DNA from: Branchiostoma belcheri
Taxonomy: Eukaryota > Chordata > Leptocardii > Amphioxiformes > Branchiostomatidae
DNA length: 64,000 nt
Direction: 5' to 3'
NCBI RefSeq assembly: GCF_001625305.1
Contig: NW_017804231.1
Coordinates: 896,429 to 960,428, forward strand
In this document: piece by piece, positions 18,330-28,580 of the stretch
How the letters are laid out: each line of letters begins with the position of its first letter
Numbering within the stretch: position 1 is the first letter of the stretch
The notes under the pieces: generated by a model
What the model saw: the letters and a program-made list of their open reading frames with translations, nothing else
Database searches by the model: none
What the model was told of the DNA's origin: nothing
Made by a program: the position numbers and the translations under genes

Positions 18330-20220
18330 CTAAACAATTAGAACATATCGGGTTTCATTCCTGAATACCTCAGAAACAAAAGAGTTTCGGATGGGAAACT
18401 TGACTCGCTTCTAGGGTTTAATCCCCACACCCACCCCTCCCAATCGCTGGTACGTGGTCTAATTTTGAATATTGAACTAGTAATCTCTTGGCCACCTACT
18501 TGAGATGCATCTGAACGAAGGCCATCCATGCAAATATGTCATGCAATGTCTTCCCGCGAAAACTTATGTTGTTTGATCAGATAAAAAAATCTTGACGAAA
18601 CATTTACAATTGCATCAGGATCAGAATGGCCAAAATATAGGCTAATAGCCAAAAAACGGTGAGGTCTAAATCTGACTAGAAACGTTCAAGCAAGGACATT
18701 ATACACAGTATAATGTCCTTGGTTCAAGTTACAATTTGTTCACTGTGGCTCGTCATGCTCAGTAATGGTGTCTATACTGTACGATGCCAACATCGAATAA
18801 GCGATTGGGCGTATACGTACGTCAAACTAGAACTCACCTGTCCTCTGCGAGGGAAGCCACCGAACGTTCTTTCCCAGCCAGTTGGTACAACTGAGCTCAT
18901 GACCACCTGCCTACAATCTGATGTCCAGACGGACCATCCATACGATTTATATCTAGCCTGCCGGGGCTTTCAGATGACGTCACAGTTTCGTTACGTCACT
19001 CTGTATACGGACCTTGTATACGGACGAATCCACTTCTACAGTTTTTACACCGTCACTGCCTTAAACAAACAAATAGAACATATCGGGTTTTATTCCTCAA
19101 TAGGTCAGAAACAAAAGAGTTTCGGCTGAAACTTGGCTCGCTTTCAGCCCCCCCCCCATGTTAAATAGTTTGTAATCGTTAGTATGTTTTTGAAAATTAA
19201 AAATTGCCTTTTGAAATAGTAGTCTCTAGATGTTAGACCACCTACTTGAGGTGTATCTGAACGGAGGCCATCCATGCACACGTGCCTCGTAATGTCTCCT
19301 TTAATATGAAACCTTTACGATGTATGACCAGATTAAAAGCCTTGTCGAGACATTGCATATAGGATCACAATGGCCAAATATAGATACTAATAGTCAAGAA
19401 ACCGTGAATTCTAAATCTGACAAGAAACGTTTCAGCTGCAATTGTCCATTGTTGCTTATCAAACTCAGTAATGCTGTCTATATTGTACGGTGCCAACATG
19501 ATTGATAATGATGAAAAAGCAATTGTAGATACACGTACGTCAAACATTAGAAAATTAATTGCAAAAAAAGTTAACGTTACGTAGTTAGTCAACAGCAAAG
19601 ATTACTAAAACATCAAAGTCGCTAATATTGCTTGGCGCATAGTTGGCAGGTATAAGAAGCATTCATGGATGTAAAAGAAGACTGCATTTCATCTGTATCT
19701 TCTATCGATACTTGATAATAACTGAACTCACCTATCTTATAGCCGAAGTGGAATCTCACCTTGAATACATCAAATGCTATTGAAGCCACAGAACGTACTT
19801 TCCCGGCCAGTTGGTACATGTCCAGTACATTTGATCTCATGACCCACTGGCCACAATCTGACGACCGTCCATGTGATTTATATCTAACCTGCCGGGGCTT
19901 TCCGATGGCGGCACAGTTTCGTTACGTCACTCTGCACCGCAGGATTGTTGACGAAACCACTTCTGTGCGGGCATACAGCTTTTACACTGACACTGCCTTA
20001 AACAAACAAAGAGAACATATCGAGTTTTATACCTCAATACGTCAGAAACAAAAGAGTTTCGGCTGAAACTTGGCTCGCTTTCAGAGGTTTTACTCTCCCC
20101 CCAGTAGTCTCCAGGCCGCCTACTTGATACGTACCTGAACGAAGGCCACCCGTGCAGGCGTGTCATGCAATGTTTTCTCGTGAAAGCTATCCGGTGTTTG
20201 ATCATACATGTAAACTCCAA
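18330..20220. repeat. Degenerate tandem repeat (about 745 bp period) upstream of ZNFX1-A
   Basis: About two and a half copies: a tail at 18336-18614, a copy at 18615-19359 and a copy at 19360-20220. Shared landmarks are 'GAACATATCGGGTTT', 'CAGAAACAAAAGAGTTTCGG', 'CTGCCGGGGCTTTC' and 'CAGTTTCGTTACGTCACTCT'. A related piece lies at 38750-38950 upstream of ZNFX1-B. Open frames at 18713-19129 and 19761-20066 fall inside the repeat, encode nothing recognised, and probably reflect the repeat itself. Confidence 0.65.
18691..18721. repeat. Perfect 13-bp stem inverted repeat with 5-base loop
   Basis: CAAGGACATTATA, loop CACAG, then TATAATGTCCTTG. It is present in the second copy of the upstream repeat but not at the matching place in the third copy. 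It could form a hairpin; function unknown. Confidence 0.6.
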
Positions 20221-21524
20221 TTTCCGAATCTACTACGGCCTTACAGTTTTTTTTAGATAAGCGCCACGTTGGAGTACAATGTACTCCCGTTAGTTATACA
20301 ACTATTGCTGCCAATAATAATATGTTTCCTGCCAGGAAACATCAGTGGCAAGCAAAAAGGTAAATTGCCAATCACTCCCCAAATTTAACAGATGACTGTT
20401 TGATAGTGTAACATGATTTTGGCTGTCCATATTTTGTGACGCAACCTTTTTGGAACTGTGCCACTTACTAGGGCGACCACCTTCTCGTCAGTAAACCCTA
20501 GCCTAGTACCAGACGTAAACCCTCGAAAGTGTGTGTGTGGGGGGGGGGGGGGCAAATCTGAACAATGCCTCCGATCGTGTTTCAGCTAAGGACAGGTCAT
20601 CGGGGATATTGACATCATTTTCTTCGTAGAAGAAACGCATTTTTCAAGAACAAACACAAAACTGTGTCGTAAATACTATGTTGGAAAAGAAGCATGGATC
20701 AAGAAAAACTTAAAATGTACAGCCAGTATATACAAGACCTCGGTGGCCACTCTGTAGTCAACCCAGCATATGAGCAGCCCCTTACTTTATCTTTATATAA
20801 ATTAGAACCTGTAAAAGACTGTTCCGAACTCAGAAATGACAATACGTATTTGAGTTATAGAGATATTCATGATCATTCAATGTGAACTTTCAACTTTGAA
20901 CTGTATGCTATATATATATATACATATATAACAGTTGTCACATAATTTGGAGAGAAATGCCATCTTACTTTCTTTTGTACCATTTACTACAACCTCTCAA
21001 GCTATAATGTTGAAATTTTGTGCATGAGCAGTATAAAAAAAACACAAACTTTGTAAGCATGTACATTTAAAAACTTAACTTCTACTCCTGTGGCTCTGAG
21101 CTGAGATTAACTACTCTATGTCGAAAATTGGTCTGCTACTAGCAGAAAAACAACATGCCAGTCATAAAACTTCATACGGTGCCAGTTCGTCCATAAAAGG
21201 GGAATTATGTGCTTTCTTCTTTAGAAAATGATCTCATTATTTGCCATATTCATATAAACATAAAGAGAAATGATATGACGAGTTTTCCCGTTTGAAAAGT
21301 TTTCTTTGATATCAACTCTTTCAGATCATCTTTTTTCATCAAGAAAATTAGTCCGCCGCTGTAGAAAAGAAAATGAAATACCATTCGCAATACATCATAT
21401 CACGCCATAAAAGGGCAAAACGACACCTTATTTCTTAGACTAATCGCTACAGGATTACTAATATTCATACCTATTTAACTGTAAAAGTATAGAATGTGTA
21501 CACCAACCTGTCAGTAGAGTAAAC
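20221..21524. other. Intergenic, including an unassigned short ORF (20694-20885, +)
   Basis: A G-run occurs at about 20540 and a TA-rich stretch at about 20910-20930. The segment 20440-20570 shares words with 39170-39290 ('GCGACCACCTT', 'ACGTAAACCC', then a G-run), so it belongs to the ZNFX1-A/B upstream duplication. The 63-residue ORF from 20694 contains NPAYEQP and YLSYRDIH, like a short cytoplasmic tail. It could be a leftover first exon of a type II membrane protein, but nothing downstream supports it. Confidence 0.35.
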
Positions 21525-24500
21525 ATGTATGAACAAGCGGAGCCGGTCCGGTCCTCTCTCTCGGGGCCCGGCAGAGGCCAAACCAGCCGGCAGGAACCTA
21601 CCGTACACCTGAGTACTTCAACAGGACGTGTTCGCTACGGCAAGGCCGCTTCTGACAAGCAAGAAGACGGTATAGAAACGTCGTCAGACGCGTACGAAGA
21701 AGCCGAGGCGGTGAAACGTCACGCAACGTACACGTCTGCAGGTAGCTCATGTCGTTGTACCTTTATCTTTTTTTCTTTTTATATAAGACACTACAAAGTT
21801 TATTCTTCTAGATTCTGGTCTTCACATTAATACATCCTGTGGTACCTATCATGTTAACGGTTTGAAGGTAACTTTAGAATAACCTAAACAGGTTATTTTT
21901 CTACAGACCGCGCGTATCAGAGTGAAGCAAGCGGTCGCCGTGCTCGAAGTTTCATCCGCTCCCACCGCAGCTGCTTGGCCGCCGCCACCGCTGTGGTGCT
22001 GAGTCTGATCGCTGTGGGACTCGCCTTGGCTTGCTTCATCAATGAAGAGGTAAGCACAGCTAAATCGTAAGAGCGTTTATCTCCTTTTTTGTCGTCAAAT
22101 GTTCTTACAGAAGGTAGCTGATGTCTAACACCCCCTTTTGTTCTGGTATTTCCTTGTCTAATGCCCTTCCTAATTTTTGTGCTTATATAGGACATATCAC
22201 ATCTGTCAGATACTTTCAACGACCGAAACCAAACTGCTGCCATGGGGTGTCTTGGTGGCAAGGACAAGATGCTAGGTAAGGTAATATGAGCCTGATATAC
22301 CTATTTATACCACATGTGCTGTACTTCTGTTCTGAATGATACGGTTAGTTGCTGGATTGAGACGGTCTAATTTGGCACCACTGTGCAGTCATTACAACTA
22401 CTGTGTGGGTCTGACATGTTACCGACCTTGTTTATTTACCTCATGCTAAGGTCACAATTTAGGGCCTGAACAGGCCTTTTCTGTGGGAACGAGAAGTATT
22501 ATATAAAAGACAAGAAGACACCAGAAGTTAAAAAAAACAATCATAGGTACTATGTATCTACTTTTGATGTGAATTGTATATTTTTCATTTATGCAAACAG
22601 CCCGGCCGGGCCACGGTTAGAAAATGTGACCTTAGTATTAATATGTCTGCCCGCTGCGTGTGAGGAAAAATGTGTCAACCAAACCCAATCAACAAAATTT
22701 GTTTCAAGTTGAGTGAATGTGAATATCACATAAACATAAACATTTATTCAAATCATGACCGCATTTGAATAATTCATGAGTAAATGCTATAATAGCCTTC
22801 TTTGTTAAGATAAGACTGTCATTGGCTGGAAAATATGTAAGGGGTTGAAAATAACACATTTATGTATAATGTAATAGGCCATCGTCTTTGAAGTTTTTGT
22901 GGCCAGTGTGATAATCTGGTTATGCTAATTCGAGGCTTTGATGATAGGAACATCAAGGACATGTCGTATGGGTGCGAAATATTGTGTTGTTCCCCTTGCT
23001 AGACGACTGTCTGCATTGCAATATGTGTCCTGTCTGTGGTTTGACAATAAAAGCTGGGTGTTCGGTGGGTTGGGAGCTCGGTCAGGAGACAGTCTGAGAG
23101 AGAGACAGCTCGAGAGGAGGTTACAGAGAGAGACTGTCCCAGCCCATCGTCTCCCGTGCGTGCGTGACGGCAATTATGCCTGTGTCCTGCGTGTGTTCTT
23201 GCTAGCCCTGTAGTTAGTCTCCCTTGCAGCATCCTAAAAGAACCCGGTGAATACCACCTCGGTTACATTTGGCGACGAGGATGGGATGCTGTGTCAACCA
23301 ACATCTAGGGGGACGCTGCAGGGCAAAGCCACGCCGGGACCAGGAGGGCCGGAGACGCGCACGGGAGGGCAGGACCGACGCCAGAGACAAGCGGACCTCG
23401 ACAGGCGGGCCACGACGAGAGGAGGCAGCGAGCCTGTTTCTGTAGAGCCGCAGGAGAGGAGGGATGTCGACAGGGACCAGAGCTGGGCTGGGAGAGACCG
23501 GGAGACATCGGCCAGGGATCAGGGGAAGACGCCGGGCGTTCGGACGGAGGACAGAACCAGGAGCCGGACAGAGACAGTGAGTGGGCCGGTGTCGTGTGGG
23601 ATTTGAGAATGCCATGTACGCTCTGACTGACCGCCTATGTCGAAGTTTTGGTCGAAGTGTCTTCTAGCATTAGTTTTCTAGATTTGGTAGTGTTTTAAAG
23701 AATTGATAATGTGTTGGAAGTGGTGACTGAACGTTTTCGGCTCGGATTTATATTTTTAGTCTCCTTCAGCAAGAACAAGGAGTTGAGGAAAGTTTGATGT
23801 TCATTTTGAAGTTGTAGATGGTTCTTCTGGAGAGTTGGATGTTGGAATCCTGTGGTGTTCGAACTTGGATATATTCATCTGATGTTGGTTTTATAGAGTC
23901 TAGTTGGAAACTGTGATGGGTGGTGTGATCCCCGGGGAAACCCAGACTTCGGGGGTTGGACTTCAGTCCTTCAGGGGGTTACATCGCCTGGGTTAGATAA
24001 AGTCTTGAAGTCGAACAGTGTTTTTCGCTTGTCTGTAATTTGTTCTTTGCACTGTTTTTTCTATATCCTTTTGAGTTTTTATGTTTTTGCCTCTGGAGTT
24101 TGGACAGTGAGTCCAGGACTTTGATTTGTTTTGAATATTCAAAAGGTTGACAGTTTGAATATTAAGCAGGTAGTGCGGTGTTTTTGTTGTCTTTTCCATC
24201 ATGTTATCTTTGTCCGTTTTTGTTGTGGCTATTGTCTTAGTTATCACCTTGAAAGTGTAAAAAGGACTTTTAGAGGATGTTTGGGAATGTTCTTCATATG
24301 GAATCAAGTAGGGTAGCTTGTTGGGAGCTCTACCAACTCCCTCGGTTGAGCAGGGGGCTTTGCCTCACTAGCCCAAGGTCCTGACACAACCTTGGAGGTA
24401 ATACCCTACGGACTCCCAGGGTGAATGTGTATTGAGCGGGCCTGGCTCGAGGTTCAAGATGGTTTCATTATGATAGCATTCATTTCTGACAGTCTCTTTG

Positions 24501-27194
24501 TAGGTACGGGCTTTTAGTTAGTCGAGGGTACGGTTTCCACATGTCTGGGTAGGGCGGTCAGTTGAGTCTACGTGCGTGGTTGTTCTTTCTCCATGGCTAA
24601 TCCCTGCACTGCCACACCTGGGCACGAGAGTGATGGCGGCAAGGTGTTCCAGGCACCCGTTATCCATGCCCAACCAGGACGGGCCGATCCGGTCGTGACC
24701 CACACCGGGAAACTTGAAGCAGCGGAGGGATCACCGGGACACTTCTCCAGGAAGTCGGCGACCATAGCTGGGAGAGCAGGTAGATCTGGAAAGGACGTCC
24801 GGTGGCGGTGCGACGAAGGGAGGGGGAGAGACAACACGGCACGGTGGGAGACGCGGGGGACGAGGTGCTGATGATGACGTGTTGAACTTAGGAGCAGCAG
24901 GGAAGGCTGCAGTGTAGCGACGGGTACCAGGAGCAGCAGGGAAGGCTGCAGTGTAGCGACCAGACCGAGAGCATCCAAACATGAGGAATCCCTGACGACC
25001 TGACAAACTCTGAACTCTCTATGAAACAATGTCCTCCATTTCTATTTGTAGTGTATCATATGTATTATTTGTATCCTGTTTTATTATGGAGTCCTAAATG
25101 TATATTTGCTGTATTTATATTTGTTGTTTTATAAAAACAAAACGCTGTGCGCTCGCCGGGACGGCTCGCATTTAAATAGGGGTGGGTGTAAGGGGTTGAA
25201 AATAACACATTTATGTATAATGTAATAGGCCATCGTCTTTGAAGTTTTTGTGGCCAGTGTGATAATCTGGTTATGCTAATTCGAGGCTTTGATGATAGGA
25301 ACATCAAGGACATGTCGTATGGGTGCGAAATATTGTGTTGTTCCCCTTGCTAGACGACTGTCTGCATTGCAATATGTGTCCTGTCTGTGGTTTGACAATA
25401 AAAGCTGGGTGTTCGGTGGGTTGGGAGCTCGGTCAGGAGACAGTCTGAGAGAGAGACAGCTCGAGAGGAGGTTACAGAGAGAGACTGTCCCAGCCCATCG
25501 TCTCCCGTGCGTGCGTGACGGCAATTATGCCTGTGTCCTGCGTGTGTTCTTGCTAGCCCTGTAGTTAGTCTCCCTTGCAGCATCCTAAAAGAACCCGGTG
25601 AATACCACCTCGGTTACAAATATTATCACCATCATTCGTCCGTCAGAAGGGTTAACATTATTTGGTGAAGTTATGAAGTCGTGAAACCCTTGTTGTAACA
25701 TACAACACACATGACGTCTCAACAGAGCCAGATCAGGATTTGGAGGAGGTGATACAGCAGCTCCGGGCTGACATGACAGCTAAAGACCAGAAGGTCCAGG
25801 ATGAAATACAACAGCTCCACAGCGTTGTGGCTACGATGACGGCTAAAGACCAGAAGGTCCAAGAAGAGATTCAGGAGCTCCAGACCGAGATGACGGCTAA
25901 AGACCAGAAGGCCCAGGATGAAATACAACAGCTCCAGAGCGTTGTGGCAACGATGACAGCTAAAGACACCGAGATGACGGCTAAAGACCAGAAGGTCCAG
26001 GATGAAATACAACAGCTCCAGAGCGTTGTGGCAACGATGACGGCTAAAGACACCGAGATGACGGCTAAAGACCAGAAGGCCCAGGATGAAATACAGCAGC
26101 TCCAGAGCGTTGTAGCTACGATGACGGCTAAAGACCAAAAGGTCCAGGATGAAATACAACAGCTCCAGAGCGTTGTGGCTACGATGACAGCTAAAGACAC
26201 CGAGATGACGGCTAAAGACCAGAAGGTCCAGGATGAAATACAGCAGCTCCAAAGCGTTGTGGCTACGATGACAGCTAAAGACACCGAGATGACGGCTAAA
26301 GACCAGAAGGCCCAGGATAAAATACAACAGCTCCAGAGCGTTGTGGCTACGATGACGGCTAAAGACACCGAGATGATAGCTAAAGACCAGAAGGTCCAGG
26401 ATGAAATACAACAGCTCCAGAGCGTTGTGGCTACGATGACGGCTAAAGACCAGAAGATCCAGGCCTTGGAACAGCGACCGTACATCGAACGCTGTAAGTA
26501 ATGTTAGACTTATCTTATAGACTCTAAATTTGAAGTGATCAGAGTTGAGTTGGTTAAAGGGTCATTAGTAAATAAATGTTTTAAGGATTGGTTCTGGAAA
26601 TGAAAAGGCTTATTTTCATACTTTTTTGTTTTCATGAAACTGCAATTTCTTTATGCATGGAAAAGAAAGTTTAAATTGTAACATATCCTCCATTTTACAA
26701 CTCCATCTTTGTCAAGAAATGAGCAGGCTGCTCCTGTGACGTCACGTTAAGAACGTGACTCAATGAGCAGTGGATCATGCATAGGTTGCAGAAATTTGTG
26801 GCGTCCCGTCTCTGTTGAGGGATGGTTGTAATGCCATGTTTCATAAGGACTTCTACCAACACAGATGAACTTTAAACCTACGATTTCTTTCCATTATTTA
26901 TTTGTTCCTCCTTTTGACTAAGGCGAGTCTGGTAGGCTGGAAATTCCATGGACCTCTTTAAGGGACGGTTATGGAAATCGCTACCGTGACCTGACCGCCA
27001 CGTTCACCACGCCTTTCCGGAAAACCCCCGTGGTGACTTTTGGCTTCGTCAAGCTGGACGATGAGAGGGGTAAAAATCTCCGAGTCACAGCCGAAGTGAC
27101 GTCAAAATCAATGACACGTCTGACTGTGCGAATCCTCACATGGGATGATTCTCGGCTGCACGGGGCTGCTGTCCACTGGATGGCATGTGCATGA
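21525..27194 (+). CDS. Type II transmembrane protein with heptad-repeat coiled-coil stalk and C-terminal H-type lectin domain
   Basis: Five exons with matching phases: 21525-21741, 21907-22049, 22191-22275, 25726-26493 and 26923-27194; 494 residues. The start MYEQAEPVRSS opens a polar cytoplasmic tail of about 95 residues. One membrane segment follows (TAVVLSLIAVGLALACF, about 96-115) after a basic RSHRSC flank, which predicts N-in, C-out. There is no signal peptide. The stalk (about 150-400) is built of heptads TAKDQKV, QDEIQQL, QSVVATM and TAKDTEM in near-identical repeats and should form a coiled coil. The last exon reads FTTPFRKTPVVTFGFVKLD, RVTAEVTSKSMTRLTVRILT, W, and W-M-A near the end, the pattern of the H-type lectin domain (discoidin I C-terminal and Helix pomatia agglutinin family). 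That domain binds GalNAc-type glycans as trimers; the ligand here is unknown. A young LTR element lies in intron 3. Confidence 0.82.
22836..23267 (+). repeat. Left LTR (432 bp)
   Basis: Starts TGTAAGGGGTTG, ends CTCGGTTACA. No difference from the right LTR was found by eye, which implies a recent insertion. Confidence 0.92.
24890..24963. repeat. Two-copy tandem repeat inside the LTR element
   Basis: The phrase AGGAGCAGCAGGGAAGGCTG followed by CAGTGTAGCGAC occurs twice, about 39 bp apart. Confidence 0.75.
25187..25618 (+). repeat. Right LTR (432 bp)
   Basis: Same length and ends as the left LTR; preceded by a purine tract at 25175-25186 and followed by AATA. Confidence 0.92.
25762..26462 (+). 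repeat. Coding tandem repeat (21-bp heptad units, usually in blocks of 63 or 84 bp) of the lectin stalk
   Basis: Eight copies of the QSVVATM heptad and one variant (QTEM). They alternate with TAKDQKV/A and QDEIQQL, and sometimes with the extra heptad TAKDTEM. All length differences seen are whole heptads (21 bp), so the coiled-coil register is kept. Near-identity at DNA level suggests recent or homogenised expansion. Confidence 0.88.
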
Positions 27195-28580
27195 GGTGTA
27201 ACCTGTCTACTTTTTGGCAGAAAAATGTCAAATGTTTCAGCTCCAGACCGAAAAATTTCAAATATTTCAGTTTTCTGAAATTGAAAAAAACTGATATTCT
27301 TTACCCGTTTTCGAGCCCCCATTCTGAAAAGGTGCGTAATCTCTCACGAAGGAAGCGAAAATCATTCCGAGATTTTGCCAGTTGGGAAACGAGATGGGGC
27401 CTTTTGGGGGGCTTTACTTCGGGTCTTTCCTGCTCTTGTTCTTGACCTTGATGCCCACCCCAACTACAATAGTATATAAATATCACGAATTTATCGGGAA
27501 AGAAACGTTTCAATCTTTTATTTGTTTGTTTTGAGACAACATTCCTAGACCGGCTTGTACCAGCGGCTGAATACGGAGTTAGTTGTCTATAACTCTACCA
27601 TTTCGGTGTTATGAAAAACGTAGCGTTTAGACAAAATAAGACACGTGTACATCATTTACCTCAAACGAATTTCTGTACTCAGTTGGAATATTTTCAGTGG
27701 CATGTTAGACATTTGGCAGATTAAACTTCAGCATGTGTAATTTGAGCTACAGTTTACATAGTGCTTCAACTTGATCCTGTAGTAACATGTACCTCTGTCA
27801 ACATTCATTTCTTACTAACGTAAATTTTACTCCGGTCATGTAGCTTTACCAAAATATTTCTAGCTGTAAAAATATTATTAGTACTGTAAGTGCACATTAC
27901 ATTGATTATTCATTTGACAATAAGCAACATACATTATACAAGAAGCACATAGTAAACAGTATAAACTCGATTTGTTACTACATGTACATGTATTTGTATT
28001 TCATAATCGATATCCATCTAAGCCACTGGCAGTTTGAATGGTTAAATGTTTTCTATCTTCTCAGCTGTAAAATGATATTCATGCTGTTTACATTTGAATG
28101 AAATCAGATTACATGTATTTACAACTTGTTATGAATATTTTTCCTGTATTATTAAGCTTAAGTACGTAACAAGATGTTTTGGTCATCTTTAAGTTTCACC
28201 TCCACAATGTATCCTAGAATTATCTGTAAAAATTTGTAATTCTTAAACCCGTACAATATGCTCCCTTAATTTTTGATAATATTTTCAGAAATCTTTATTA
28301 TTGTATGCTATATACCATTTTACTATATGTCATTGTACACTATGTACCAAGTACAAACGTTAAAGTGAAAGAAACACCTTCTGCATCAAGGTTAATACCA
28401 CAAAGGCTCAATAAATGTTACATAAGACTAAATCAATTTGTTATTATGATTAAGTATATCAAAAGTTATTATACCATACTATTCCATACACCACGCTAGC
28501 TAATAAACATTACCACTTAGGTAATGTTCTCCCATTAACAAGGCACAAATTAAGCATGATTTTAGACTGTTAATGTTCAT
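27195..28580. other. 3' region of the lectin gene (+) and 3' UTR of ZNFX1-B (-)
   Basis: No supported exon. From about 27880 the sequence matches the 3' flank of ZNFX1-A (11530-11790), which marks the likely 3' end of the ZNFX1-B transcript. The stretch 27195-27880 holds A/T-rich lectin 3' sequence with no clear element. Confidence 0.45.

Larger units (their letters stand above)
22836..25618 (+). mobile_element. Non-autonomous LTR retrotransposon, complete with two LTRs and target-site duplication
   Basis: Two direct 432-bp repeats (22836-23267 and 25187-25618) bound 1.9 kb of internal DNA. Each LTR begins TG and ends CA. The flanks carry AATA on both sides (22832-22835 and 25619-25622). Right after LTR1 comes TTTGGCGACGAGGATGGG, placed like a primer-binding site. 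Right before LTR2 is the purine tract AATAGGGGTGGG. The LTR contains an AATAAA. The internal region has no recognisable gag, protease, reverse transcriptase or integrase; its longest plus-strand ORF (23247-23606) is Arg/Gly/Asp-rich. It would need enzymes from a related element. Inserted in intron 3 of the lectin gene, same orientation as written; the strand is inferred from the primer site and purine tract. Confidence 0.9.

Noticed and set aside
18713-20066. Two related ORFs (138 and 101 residues) sharing a SFYT..TALNKQ..EHI and QKQKSFG ending
   Set aside because: They coincide with copies of a non-coding repeat; no known domain, and the related copy at 38.8 kb is not open in the same way.
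22925-25583. ORFs of 77-91 residues present twice (22925-23232 and 25276-25583)
   Set aside because: They lie inside the two LTRs, and their duplication only reflects LTR identity.
25719-26485. Long minus-strand ORFs opposite the lectin stalk, with apparent membrane-like LAVIVATTLWSCC repeats
   Set aside because: They are antisense readings of the plus-strand heptad repeat, which has matching splice phases and a clear coiled-coil pattern.
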